Shown here piece after piece: positions 36,544 to 44,797 of a stretch of DNA of 64,000 nucleotides. This DNA is from Lachnospiraceae bacterium (lineage in GTDB: Bacteria > Bacillota > Clostridia > Lachnospirales > Lachnospiraceae): contig JAAVHZ010000004.1 of NCBI GenBank assembly GCA_014799465.1, positions 26,131 through 90,130 of the forward strand, read 5' to 3'. The position numbers and the translations under genes are program-made. The notes under the pieces are model-generated. The model worked only from the letters and a program-made list of their open reading frames with translations, had not been told where the DNA came from and did no database searches. Positions within the stretch are counted from its first letter, which is position 1; the number at the start of each line of letters is the position of its first letter.

Positions 36544-37095
36544 ATGATCACTAAAATATCAACATACTTTATTAACCAAATCACATCTATATCAAATATT
36601 AATTGTGATGCCGAAGATATTGAAGTATATATTTACGGCATGGAATGCTTTCTTAATACTTTCATTACAATTATAATACTGGCAATATGGGGATTGCTGT
36701 CTGATAGCTTAACAGGTACTTTTCTATGGATAGCCGTATTTTCTTCCCTTCGTCATAACACCGGAGGATACCATGCTCATACACATGCAGGGTGCATTAT
36801 CTCCAGCGTTTTACTTGGAATATCGGCTTCGTTTATTCCAATTATCAAGTATAAATACATACTTTTAATACTATTTTGCATTTTACTGCTTTTTTTAATT
36901 ATTGTCTCACCGGTGTCTTCAGCAGTCAAACCTCTTACTAAAGAAGAGAAAATAAAAAACAAAAAATATGCTGTTTTAAAGTTATGTATTATATTTTTAA
37001 TTTCATTATTACTTCCTCCCCAGCTTAGTATTTTTCCTGCCTATGCCGCAGTCTGCACATCATTATTAATGATTCCTGCTATATTCGTACAATAA
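36544..37095 (+). CDS. agrB: AgrB-like autoinducer-processing membrane peptidase
   Basis: The 183-residue membrane cysteine protease cuts the AgrD tail and helps form the ring. The catalytic histidine and cysteine are in SLRHNTGGYHAHTHAGCI, matching His77/Cys84 of S. aureus AgrB. About five membrane segments are predicted. AGGAGG lies 4 bases before the ATG. The gene closes the plus-strand agr operon and is followed by a strong terminator. Confidence 0.92.
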   Translation: MITKISTYFINQITSISNINCDAEDIEVYIYGMECFLNTFITIIILAIWGLLSDSLTGTFLWIAVFSSLRHNTGGYHAHTHAGCIISSVLLGISASFIPIIKYKYILLILFCILLLFLIIVSPVSSAVKPLTKEEKIKNKKYAVLKLCIIFLISLLLPPQLSIFPAYAAVCTSLLMIPAIFVQ

Positions 37096-37097
37096 GT

Positions 37098-37135
37098 GGA
37101 GCTGCACACTAATTATTCAGTGTGGCAGCTCCTTT
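37098..37135 (+). terminator. Terminator of the agrCAB operon
   Basis: GGAGCTGC-CACACT-type hairpin (GGAGCTGCACACT and AGTGTGGCAGCTCC around AATTATTC), followed by TTTGT, 3 bases after the agrB stop. Its loop and upper stem match the terminator at 40122-40160. Confidence 0.85.
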
Positions 37136-37142
37136 GTCCTGC

Positions 37143-38213
37143 TTAATGTACATTTAAGATATTACCATTTGACTGAAGATATCCCATTACAAAGGCACGA
37201 TGCTCCCTTGCATAAGCTTGAAAGAATGTCATTTTATGTTTTTCCCCTTCAAACTTATAATCCGGCAGATAATCATAATCAACAAAATCAGCCATTTGCC
37301 TTCTCCAGACACCGGACTGGTCTGCTTTAATGGTTTTAATCACATCATCTACGGCTATCAGCCACTGTTTTTCTTCAGGATGCTGTTCAGGAATAGTAAA
37401 TGTGTTTCCTGTACGAAAACATCTTAAAGCCCATTCCATTTGCTGAAATGCACAGGAAAAGTCTTCCGGACCATTTTTTATAATATTTTCTCCTGTAGCT
37501 TTCCAATAAGGATGATATTGATAGCTCATACATCCATAATCCGGAAAATGACCTGCACGTCCATGTCCCAGATAAGACATGGAATAGTTGCTAGGTCCAG
37601 GCGGCGTTGCCCCTGTTTCAAAATCTTCCGGCAACGGCAAAGGATCTAATCTCTTCATATCTTTTACCTCATTCACGAAATAGTTGGGCGTACCTGAAAA
37701 ATACTGATGTGCCCAGGTATCTGCCAAGACATGCATGAGAATTCCAATCATAATCAGATATTCCTTTTTTTCCTCTTGGTTACAGTGGGAAAAAACAGAA
37801 ACAGACCTTTGAATCATTTGTAAAACCAAATCGCTGTTTGGCTCACATATACATAAGAAATCACGCATATCCCGTTCACTTTCCATAGGTATAATCCCTT
37901 TATAACGGAAATGTCCGTCAATATTTCCCGGAAGAAAGTGAAAAGGCATCCAAATACTTCTAACAAGTTGTAATGTAGAACTCGTTTCATTTGACAATAG
38001 AGAAGATATCTCTTCTTTAATATTTTCTGTTACGGATTGACAGGTGAAAACAGGATCCCACCGATTCAAATAAGGGTAAAATTTATCAACATTCTCTTTG
38101 GTACATTCATCTACTGTCTGGGCAGCCCAGGCAATATCAGCAGCAGACTCAGGTGTAAAACCGGCAATAACTGCAGCAGCGTAAGTTCCTTCATAATGAA
38201 AATCTCTATTCAT
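37143..38213 (-). CDS. DUF6765-like protein, possible phospholipase C/S1-P1 nuclease fold
   Basis: This 356-residue protein is recognised as resembling DUF6765. Conserved histidine-rich motifs are spread like those of the zinc phospholipase C/S1-P1 nuclease fold: MNRDFHYEGTYAAAVIAG at the N-terminus, GILMHVLADTWAHQYFSG near 165 and YLGHGRAGHFPDYG near 225. The fold relation is inference. The ATG at 38213 follows GGAGG by 8 bases and overlaps the end of the sigma-like gene, so the two are coupled. No signal peptide. It is the second gene of a possible SOS-controlled pair. Confidence 0.72.
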   Translation of the reverse strand: MNRDFHYEGTYAAAVIAGFTPESAADIAWAAQTVDECTKENVDKFYPYLNRWDPVFTCQSVTENIKEEISSLLSNETSSTLQLVRSIWMPFHFLPGNIDGHFRYKGIIPMESERDMRDFLCICEPNSDLVLQMIQRSVSVFSHCNQEEKKEYLIMIGILMHVLADTWAHQYFSGTPNYFVNEVKDMKRLDPLPLPEDFETGATPPGPSNYSMSYLGHGRAGHFPDYGCMSYQYHPYWKATGENIIKNGPEDFSCAFQQMEWALRCFRTGNTFTIPEQHPEEKQWLIAVDDVIKTIKADQSGVWRRQMADFVDYDYLPDYKFEGEKHKMTFFQAYAREHRAFVMGYLQSNGNILNVH

Positions 38214-38634
38214 AATCCATACCTCCATGCTTTAATAAGTAATTTCTAAGTTTTAATAAAATTTTTTTGTGACGGTACTGGAGCGTAGTAACCGGAAGTT
38301 CCATCTGTCGGGCTATGGTGCGAAGCGACTCATTGTATATATAAATTCTCTGAATCAATTTACGTTCATGGGTTTCCAATTTCTTTAAGGCACACAGTAA
38401 ATTTTCCTCGTCTATGGACCGAATTACCCGGTCTTCTACAGGAAGGGCATTACTGTCTCCGAATATATCACAACCGTTCATTTCACTTGTATCTAATGCA
38501 TCATAAGAAAAAACCTTATTATGGGTGTCACTTTCTGCAAAATAACGCTCTTTTCTGACACCCTTCCAATAGGTTCGGTAAATTTCTTCCGACACGGGAA
38601 TCGGATTACCCTTAATCCATATTTTATACTCCAT
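38206..38634 (-). CDS. Sigma-70 region 4-like transcription factor
   Basis: The 142-residue protein ends in a sigma-region-4 helix-turn-helix: LCALKKLETHERKLIQRIYI followed by SLRTIARQMELPVTTLQYRH and KKILLKLRN. The N-terminal half (MEYKIWIKGNPIPVSEEIYR, then YWKGVRKERYF) resembles Tn916 Orf7-type and phage-like sigma-related regulators of Firmicutes. It has no clear region 2. AAAGGAGA precedes the ATG. Its promoter lies between two LexA-like boxes. It may activate the neighbouring genes. Confidence 0.78.
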   Translation of the reverse strand: MEYKIWIKGNPIPVSEEIYRTYWKGVRKERYFAESDTHNKVFSYDALDTSEMNGCDIFGDSNALPVEDRVIRSIDEENLLCALKKLETHERKLIQRIYIYNESLRTIARQMELPVTTLQYRHKKILLKLRNYLLKHGGMDYE

Positions 38635-38688
38635 AATGTCTCCTTTTCTTTTTCATGTAAAAATAAATTAAATTCATCTTTTAAAAAT

Positions 38689-38750
38689 CGAATATATGTT
38701 CTATAATCATCCTAGCACTATTTATTTATCATGTCAAGAACATACGTTCT
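38689..38750. promoter_or_regulatory. Divergent promoter with two LexA-like (SOS) boxes
   Basis: Box 1, AGAACATACGTTCT (38737-38750), is a perfect GAAC-N4-GTTC palindrome. Box 2, CGAATATATGTTCT (38689-38702), differs by one base in the core. The minus-strand promoter TTGACA (38737-38732) / TAGGAT (38714-38709), 17-base spacer, is framed by them: box 1 touches the -35 and box 2 covers the start region. TATAAT at 38702-38707 is a candidate -10 for the plus-strand gene, with box 1 in its leader. Confidence 0.75.
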
Positions 38751-38767
38751 AAAAAAGGAGGAGTAAA

Positions 38768-39379
38768 ATGAAAAATGACACAATTATAATTCAAATTGCA
38801 AAACAGGATTTACAAATATTAAAGGATGCAGAGTATCATCTCTGCATTGCAGGCAGAATGAATGATACGGACTTTACCGTTGTCTGGTATGCAACAGAAA
38901 AATTTGCTTTTAATAATAAAATAACAATAAATGATGAATATGAAGTTTTTGCCAGCAACGGATGCTCAAAAAAAGTATTTGTAGATTTTCCGGGCACCCC
39001 GGCAGAGATAGGAGAAAAATGCTTAATAGACAAATACGGAATTATATCACAGGCAATAACGGGACAGAATCCAAATGCTATTGTACTAGTCAATGAATAT
39101 GGAAACCTGCATCCCGGTCTTAAACGAACGGGAACCGGCATTCAGGGTGAAGAATTCAGCAATCCGCTGTTTCTTTCCCGCAATGCAATACTCCCCGGCG
39201 AGTTTGAGTATTTTCCCTCATATCAGATTAAGATATGGTTTGCACAAAATACAGAAACAGGAGAAATGATACCACAACAGAAAATGCGGTCAGCACTAAC
39301 AAATTATATTCTGGTAGATTTAGAGAAAAGAAATGCTCCGGTACTGAGCTTTTCTAACGGCACCTGGAAATTTATTTAA
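38768..39379 (+). CDS. Paralogue 1 of an unknown ~205-residue family
   Basis: I do not know a function. The 203-residue soluble protein has no signal peptide or membrane segment. It shares its layout with the next gene: an N-terminal strand (QIAKQDLQILKDAEYHLCIA), an aromatic motif VVWYATEKFAFNN, YEVFASN near residue 58, a middle segment with YGNLHPGLKRTGTGIQGEEF and a C-terminal strand ending SFSNGTWKFI. I recall similar hypothetical proteins in unrelated bacteria, but no activity. AAAAGGAGGAG precedes the ATG. The LexA-like box 1 in the leader suggests induction by DNA damage. Confidence 0.8.
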   Translation: MKNDTIIIQIAKQDLQILKDAEYHLCIAGRMNDTDFTVVWYATEKFAFNNKITINDEYEVFASNGCSKKVFVDFPGTPAEIGEKCLIDKYGIISQAITGQNPNAIVLVNEYGNLHPGLKRTGTGIQGEEFSNPLFLSRNAILPGEFEYFPSYQIKIWFAQNTETGEMIPQQKMRSALTNYILVDLEKRNAPVLSFSNGTWKFI

Positions 39380-39386
39380 TTATTTT

Positions 39387-39407
39387 CGTACATATGTTCG
39401 TGCGAAC
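39387..39407 (+). promoter_or_regulatory. LexA-like box upstream of paralogue 2
   Basis: CGTACATATGTTCG (39387-39400) differs by one base from the CGAACATATGTTCG consensus of Gram-positive LexA. It overlaps another palindrome, GTTCGTGCGAAC (39396-39407). A perfect GTGACGTCAC palindrome follows at 39426-39435. Confidence 0.65.
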
Positions 39408-39460
39408 GGATAAATAGTGTAACCAGTGACGTCACAAAACAAATTTAATCAGATTATATT

Positions 39461-40087
39461 ATGGAGGTAATTATTATGTGTCAAAAATCAATTATTGTAA
39501 CATTAGACCCTGCATCATTAAAGGGACTGAAAGAATCAAAATATTCTCTTTGCTTTGCCAAAAAGGTAAATGATGCCTATAACGTAATATGGAGATCAAG
39601 CAAAAAATATCTTGCCAGAAATATCTTTTCATGGAAGCCTAAATATGCGGTATTTGGTACCAACACCTATGAAGCATCAGTTAAGGTTACTGCAGATACT
39701 GCAGTTGTCAATGCAGAATTAGGACAGGAGTGCACTCTGGATAAAAATGGAATTATGAATGACGCTATTAGCGGAACACATCCAATGAGTGTTACGATTA
39801 ACAATAAATATGGACCAATACATCCTGGTATAAGCCAGATATGTACTATTGACGGAATTGAAGAAACTACACCAATCTATGTGTCAAAAGATTCCCGTAC
39901 AAAAGGAGAGATTATTCTGACACCAAAGGAAAAGGTTCTGATATGGTTTGAGGCAGATGTAGAAACAAGTACAATTTTCGAAGATGCAAAAACAGATGCG
40001 ATTGAAATTGACTTAACCAATAAGGAGTCACAGACCATAAGCTTTGACTTTGAATCAGGTACCTGGAAAGTATTAGAAACAAAATAA
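39461..40087 (+). CDS. Paralogue 2 of an unknown ~205-residue family
   Basis: This 208-residue soluble protein is colinear with paralogue 1: SIIVTLDPASLKGLKESKYS, NVIWRSSKKYLARN, YAVFGTN, ECTLDKNGIMNDAISG, KYGPIHPGISQICTIDG and FDFESGTWKV. The pair shares roughly a third of positions by eye. GGAGG lies ahead of the ATG. The 81-base gap to paralogue 1 carries its own LexA-like box, so it may be transcribed separately. It is followed by one more box and a strong terminator. Function unknown; a binding or structural role is as likely as an enzyme, since no catalytic motif is visible. Confidence 0.8.
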   Translation: MEVIIMCQKSIIVTLDPASLKGLKESKYSLCFAKKVNDAYNVIWRSSKKYLARNIFSWKPKYAVFGTNTYEASVKVTADTAVVNAELGQECTLDKNGIMNDAISGTHPMSVTINNKYGPIHPGISQICTIDGIEETTPIYVSKDSRTKGEIILTPKEKVLIWFEADVETSTIFEDAKTDAIEIDLTNKESQTISFDFESGTWKVLETK

Positions 40088-40098
40088 AGTTTTTAAAA

Positions 40099-40112
40099 TG
40101 AATATATGTTCT
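40099..40112 (+). promoter_or_regulatory. Fourth LexA-like word after paralogue 2
   Basis: TGAATATATGTTCT has the same core as box 2 (GAATATATGTTC). It lies 12 bases after the stop codon, just before the terminator hairpin, where no promoter is obvious. Confidence 0.4.
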
Positions 40113-40121
40113 TTATGAAAT

Positions 40122-40160
40122 ATGGCTGTCACACTAAATAATCAGTGTGCAGCCATTTTT
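40122..40160 (+). terminator. Terminator of the paralogue operon
   Basis: ATGGCTG-TCACACT pairs with AGTGTG-CAGCCAT around AAATAATC, followed by TTTTTC. Upper stem and loop are nearly the same as in the agrCAB terminator. Confidence 0.88.
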
Positions 40161-40246
40161 CATTTAAAAACACAATTGTTGCTAAATTCTCCAACTGTGG
40201 TGAATAATACGGACTAAAATTCATCACCTGTTGTATATCTTTAAAA

Positions 40247-40798
40247 CTACTCAACTCCTTCAAAAATCTCCTCCAAGGTCATCTCTATATGTGGAAATTC
40301 TTTCAATCTTATAATTGTATCCGCATTATATTCTTCATCTTCTTTATCATTTACTAAAATATAATTATATTCCAATACATATTTTCCATCTTTAAGATAA
40401 TATATCTCAACAAGTACTTGTGGTGAAACTATCCAGTATTCTTCCACACCCGCTTTCTCATAAGAATCTTTTTTTTCTGTACGGTCTCTTTTTGCAGTTG
40501 AAGGACTTAGCGTTTCAACAATGAATTTAGGTACTCCACTGTAATTTCTGCCTTTAAGCTGCCTGCGGTCACAAACAATCATAATATCCGGACAGACATA
40601 ATCGTCATTTTCATCAGGATGATATTTAAAATCCAAATTTTCCATAAATACAAGACATAAACTATCCTTCAAACTATTTTTGATAATAGCATAAATGTTA
40701 CCATTAATGATTCCGTGACGATAATTCGGTGCCGGTGACTTGTCATAAACTACACCATTCATTTTTTCCTGTTTTCTTTCATCCCTTAATGGCGGCAT
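40247..40798 (-). CDS. Uma2 family (DUF820) endonuclease-like protein
   Basis: The 183-residue protein has the Uma2 restriction-endonuclease-like fold: an N-terminal Tyr-containing segment (APNYRHGIINGNIYAIIKNS), DDYVCPDIMIVCD with the first acidic residue, and PKFIVETLSPSTAKRDRTEK carrying the Glu-x-Leu-Ser-Pro-Ser-x motif, then SYEKAGVEEYWIVSP. Uma2 proteins are abundant in cyanobacteria and occur in Firmicutes; the biological role is poorly known. It lies 49 bases downstream of glf and may be a passenger at the end of the polysaccharide operon. Confidence 0.88.
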   Translation of the reverse strand: MPPLRDERKQEKMNGVVYDKSPAPNYRHGIINGNIYAIIKNSLKDSLCLVFMENLDFKYHPDENDDYVCPDIMIVCDRRQLKGRNYSGVPKFIVETLSPSTAKRDRTEKKDSYEKAGVEEYWIVSPQVLVEIYYLKDGKYVLEYNYILVNDKEDEEYNADTIIRLKEFPHIEMTLEEIFEGVE

Positions 40799-40847
40799 AT
40801 AATCAAATCCCTTCTTTTTCAGATATTATATCACAATTCCAAAATCT

Positions 40848-41966
40848 TTAACAGATAATTGTTTTACACATATCTAACGCCGATGCAATAACTGCATCCA
40901 TATCATAATACTTATACTCTCCAAGTCTTCCACCGAATATAACTTTATCTTCTGCATCAGCAAGCTTCTTATACTCAGCATACAACTTTCCGTTTCTCTC
41001 ATCATTCACCGGATAATAAGGCTCATCCCCCGGCTTCCACTCCGAAGAATACTCCCGGCTTATAACGGTCTTCGGCAAATCATTTCCCTCTTTGTCTTTT
41101 CCGAATTCAAACCATTTATGCTCAATAATTCTTGTCCAAGGTGTTTCCCTGTCTGTATAATTTACTGCTGCGTTTCCCTGAAAGTTCGGCTGATTAAGAA
41201 TCTCTGCATCAAAACGCACTGAACGGTACTCCAATGTACCAAGCTTAAAATCAAAGTACGCATCAATGGCTCCTGTATATATTACTTTATCCGCCTGTGA
41301 ATCTAATTCTTCCTTGTTCTCCAGATAATCCACACCAAGCCTCACTTCAATGCCATCTAACATATTGGCAACCATCTTTGTATAGCCTCCAACCGGAATT
41401 CCCTGATACAAGGCATTAAAATAATTATTATCAAAGGTAAATCGAACCGGAAGCCTTTTAATTATAAATGACGGCAGTTCCGTACAAGGACGTCCCCACT
41501 GCTTTTCGGTGTATCCTTTTATAAGCTTTTCGTAAATATCTGTACCAACAAGGCTTATTGCCTGCTCTTCTAAGTTTTTGGGTTCTGTTATACCTGCTGC
41601 CTTTTTCTGCTCTTCAATTTTTTCTTCTGCTTCTTTTGGTGTTACCACACCCCACATTTTATTGAATGTGTACATATTGAAAGGTAATGAATATAATTCC
41701 CCATGATAATTTGCAACTGGAGAATTTGTAAAACGGTTAAATTCGGCAAACTGATTTACATAGTCCCAGACCTGCTTATTATTGGTGTGGAAAATGTGGG
41801 CACCGTATTTGTGTACATTGATTCCTTCAATTTCTTCGGTATATACATTTCCTGCGATATTAGGGCGTTTGTCAATTACGAGAACTGACTTGCCTCTCTT
41901 TTTTGCTTCGTGTGCAAAGACAGCTCCGTAGAGACCTGTGCCTACGATTAGATAGTCATATTTCAT
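40848..41966 (-). CDS. glf: UDP-galactopyranose mutase
   Basis: This 372-residue flavoenzyme converts UDP-galactopyranose to UDP-galactofuranose, the donor for galactofuranose-containing polymers. The N-terminal FAD-binding motif is YLIVGTGLYGAVFAHEAKKR. Further family markers are NVHKYGAHIFHTNNKQVWDY, GYTEKQWGRPCTELP, TRIIEHKWFEF and FGGRLGEYKYYDMDAVIASA. Length matches bacterial Glf. It is 4 bases downstream of the broken acyltransferase and belongs to the surface polysaccharide operon. Confidence 0.95.
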   Translation of the reverse strand: MKYDYLIVGTGLYGAVFAHEAKKRGKSVLVIDKRPNIAGNVYTEEIEGINVHKYGAHIFHTNNKQVWDYVNQFAEFNRFTNSPVANYHGELYSLPFNMYTFNKMWGVVTPKEAEEKIEEQKKAAGITEPKNLEEQAISLVGTDIYEKLIKGYTEKQWGRPCTELPSFIIKRLPVRFTFDNNYFNALYQGIPVGGYTKMVANMLDGIEVRLGVDYLENKEELDSQADKVIYTGAIDAYFDFKLGTLEYRSVRFDAEILNQPNFQGNAAVNYTDRETPWTRIIEHKWFEFGKDKEGNDLPKTVISREYSSEWKPGDEPYYPVNDERNGKLYAEYKKLADAEDKVIFGGRLGEYKYYDMDAVIASALDMCKTIIC

Positions 41967-41970
41967 TGTA

Positions 41971-43026
41971 CTATTCCTTGTCTATTTTAATTTTGTTGAA
42001 AAAATCTATTTTATCCAACTTAGAAAAAAGTGGTTTTTCCATAACTGTTATTCTTATCCTATCAATTACCAAACATACAACATATACCAATAATACTGCA
42101 AAAACAGAATGTAATACAATATATTTTGAATTATAAACTGATATATTATTAAAAACATCACACCATAAAAATCTTCTCATCGTATTACTATTTGCATGTA
42201 TTAATAAAATTCCAAACGTTGACGCTGCGGCTATATTAATAATCCTGATATTATGAATCCTAATATTCTTAAAAAATAAAAACATTGATACTGAAAAAGT
42301 AACCGCTAGAAATTTATGTGAATCATGAAAGAAAAAATAACTTTCAAGACCCATTATCCTGCCTGTTAAATCAATCACAGCTACACTTCCAACCATTAAA
42401 ACTAACGAAATTATAATTCCATACAATGCTGTTTTAGATTTTTCAAATAATCTGTTGGGATATAATCTGATATATCCTCCTATAAAGTACATTGTAATCA
42501 TCCATCCCAGAAAATCAAAAGTCTCATGCAACATAAACGTTGAAAATACTGTAAAATATATAATCAGTAATAATATTAAATACTCATATTGCTTTTTACT
42601 CATTGCCTTAATAAGCAAATTTAGATAAGGTATAAATAGAAAAAATACAACATATGTACCTACATATTGTTCACCGGCTTCATAACATATATTAAAAACT
42701 GTTTTTACTAAACCCTTTACTGAAAACGGCTCATAACCACTTATTAAAAATATGAGATAAAATAACAGATAATAAAACTTCACTTCTAAATAAATTTTTA
42801 AAAATTTTTTGAGCGTAATATTTTTATTTACCATGAAATAACCTGTAATTAATGTAAATCCATTAATTGCCGTTTTCCCAAACATACCAAATAATTATAA
42901 ATAAAACATATTAATTGTTACATTTGTATAATTATACAATCCACTCAAGCCAGAATTAACTACATAATGATGTGCAATTATTAGCAATATAAGAATTATC
43001 CTCATTAACTCAAAGTTAGAACTACG
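41971..43026 (-). pseudogene. Acyltransferase-3 family gene interrupted by an in-frame stop
   Basis: The track ORF (304 residues from 42885) lacks the N-terminus of membrane O-acyltransferases. Reading upstream in the same frame gives SSNFELMRIILILLIIAHHY and then VVNSGLSGLYNY, the canonical first membrane helix with the catalytic histidine pair, but a TAA at 42895-42897 separates it from the rest. No start codon is obvious before it (GTA at the expected place). A protein restarted at 42885 would have about eight membrane segments but no catalytic His, so the gene is probably dead unless the stop is read through or is a sequencing error. It lies between the acetyltransferase and glf. Confidence 0.8.
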
Positions 43027-43044
43027 CTCTACCCCCTATTTTCC

Positions 43045-43629
43045 TTAATTATTCCATTCATTTCCTGCCCTTTCTTCATTAAATTTCTTCTCTAATTTTT
43101 CCAAATCCCTACTTCTTTCTTTTATTCTGCGGCACGGAATTCCTGCATAAATATTCCATGATTCCAACTTTTTATTCACCATAGACATGCAGCCTACAGC
43201 TACACCTTCCGACAGCACCGAACCGGGTAAAATTACGCATGAAGAACCTACAATAACATGTTTACCTATTAATACAGGTGCACTTTCAACATTCTTATAC
43301 TGTTCAGGCACCATAGGATTAGTCATCGTCAGACCGGAATAATCATCACTGATGCTATAGACACTGATTCTCGAAGATAAATTTGCATAATCAGATATAA
43401 TGATTCCTTCTTTACCGCCATATAATGCCGTATAAGCAGCAATATGGATATAATCACCTAGTTCTATGTGCCCACTTAATATACAAAAATCATCTACCCT
43501 GACATTATTTCCAATAATTATATCAGAAACACCATAAAGGCTCGCCTTCCTGCTTATTAAAACATTGCTTCCAACTTTTTTAAACCCTATTTTTTCAAGC
43601 TCATCTGTACTATAAAAACTGTTCATCAT
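43045..43629 (-). CDS. Left-handed beta-helix (hexapeptide) sugar acetyltransferase
   Basis: The 194-residue protein has imperfect hexapeptide repeats from about residue 30 to 170 (DIIIGNNVRVDDFCILSG, VLIGKHVIVGSSCVILPGSV, VAVGCMSMVNK) and ends with AGIPCRRIKERS, the usual tail of WbbJ/VioB/FdtC-type acetyltransferases. A catalytic His is not certain; IHIAAYTALYGG is near the expected site. It directly follows the DegT aminotransferase gene, so it probably N-acetylates the amino-sugar nucleotide made by that enzyme. The start may be either of the two ATGs at 43629 and 43626. Confidence 0.85.
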   Translation of the reverse strand: MMNSFYSTDELEKIGFKKVGSNVLISRKASLYGVSDIIIGNNVRVDDFCILSGHIELGDYIHIAAYTALYGGKEGIIISDYANLSSRISVYSISDDYSGLTMTNPMVPEQYKNVESAPVLIGKHVIVGSSCVILPGSVLSEGVAVGCMSMVNKKLESWNIYAGIPCRRIKERSRDLEKLEKKFNEERAGNEWNN

Positions 43630-43661
43630 CTATACCTCATTCATCTCAGCATTTATATAAT

Positions 43662-44771
43662 TTACATTTTCATTGAAACAATAATATCACATATTCTATT
43701 AACATCTTCTAATGAAAGTTCAGCATATAAAGGCAGAGTTAGTACCCTCTTGCTTATATGCATAGCAACAGGTGTAAGATTTGCATCATATTTACCATGA
43801 AAACAGTCAAATGTATTTGTCAAAGGATAAAAATATTTTCTTGCACCTATATTATTTCCCTCCAGCTTTTCAAACACTTCATTTCGACTAAAACCAAAAA
43901 CCTTTTCATCAATTAATATTGGAAAATATGCATAATTAGGTTCTACATCCTTTTGTACAGTATTAAGCCTTATTCCATCTATACCACATAATCTTTCTCT
44001 ATAGCATTCAACAACTTTTTTCCTTTTTAGGATTTCTCCGTCAATATGTTTTAGATTACATAATCCCATTGCAGCACAAAACTCATTCATTTTGGCATTT
44101 GCTCCTATTCCATCAACAGTTTCCGTATCACGTATGCCAAAATTCTTTAACCTGTATAATTCTCTTCCAAAGTCCATATCCTTAAAACATACTGCACCAC
44201 CTTCAATAGTATTAAATACTTTTGTAGCATGAAAGCTAAAACATGATACATCTCCAAAATTGCCAATTCCTTTTCCTTTGTAACGCTCTCCAAAACCATG
44301 TGCTGCATCATAAATTACTTTTAATCCATACTTCTTAGCTATTCTCTCTATCTCCTCAATATTACATATGTTACCATATACATGAACCGGAAGTATGGCA
44401 GAAGTCCTGTCTGTTATAAGACTTTCTATCTTTGACACATCTATTGTATAATCATCTTCATTGATATCACAAAATACTGGTTCCAATTTGTTACGCACTA
44501 TCGCATGTGTTGTAGATGCAAATGTAAATGGCGTTGTAATAACTTCTCCATGCAGATTCATTGCCTGCATTGTCAGTTCAAGTGCCATATGTCCGTTTGT
44601 TAAAAGCTCAACATGCCCAACTTCAAGATATTTCACAAGTTCTTCCTGTAATCTTACATGTTTTTCACCCATATTTGTAAGCCAATGTGTATCCCATATA
44701 TCCTTTATTTCATTTACATACTCATCTAAAGACGGCATTGACGATTTGGTAACCAGTATTTTATTTCCCAT
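43662..44771 (-). CDS. DegT/DnrJ/EryC1/StrS sugar aminotransferase
   Basis: This 369-residue PLP-dependent enzyme aminates a keto-sugar nucleotide. Family features are LTNGHMALELTMQAMNLHG, TPFTFASTTHAIVRN, VIYDAAHGFGERYKGKG and the PLP lysine in SCFSFHATKVFNTIEGGAVC near residue 185. With the adjacent acetyltransferase and WecF-like transferase it fits synthesis of a 4-acetamido-4,6-dideoxyhexose (Fuc4NAc or Qui4NAc type) on dTDP. The exact sugar is inferred from the neighbours, and no dTDP-glucose synthesis genes are in the window. Confidence 0.9.
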   Translation of the reverse strand: MGNKILVTKSSMPSLDEYVNEIKDIWDTHWLTNMGEKHVRLQEELVKYLEVGHVELLTNGHMALELTMQAMNLHGEVITTPFTFASTTHAIVRNKLEPVFCDINEDDYTIDVSKIESLITDRTSAILPVHVYGNICNIEEIERIAKKYGLKVIYDAAHGFGERYKGKGIGNFGDVSCFSFHATKVFNTIEGGAVCFKDMDFGRELYRLKNFGIRDTETVDGIGANAKMNEFCAAMGLCNLKHIDGEILKRKKVVECYRERLCGIDGIRLNTVQKDVEPNYAYFPILIDEKVFGFSRNEVFEKLEGNNIGARKYFYPLTNTFDCFHGKYDANLTPVAMHISKRVLTLPLYAELSLEDVNRICDIIVSMKM

Positions 44772-44797
44772 CTTTTACCTCCTACTATTTCGGCATT

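Noticed and set aside
39426-39435. GTGACGTCAC perfect palindrome as a separate operator
   Set aside because: Only ten bases, one copy, and no known bacterial factor of this family to link it to; kept only as a note beside the LexA-like box.
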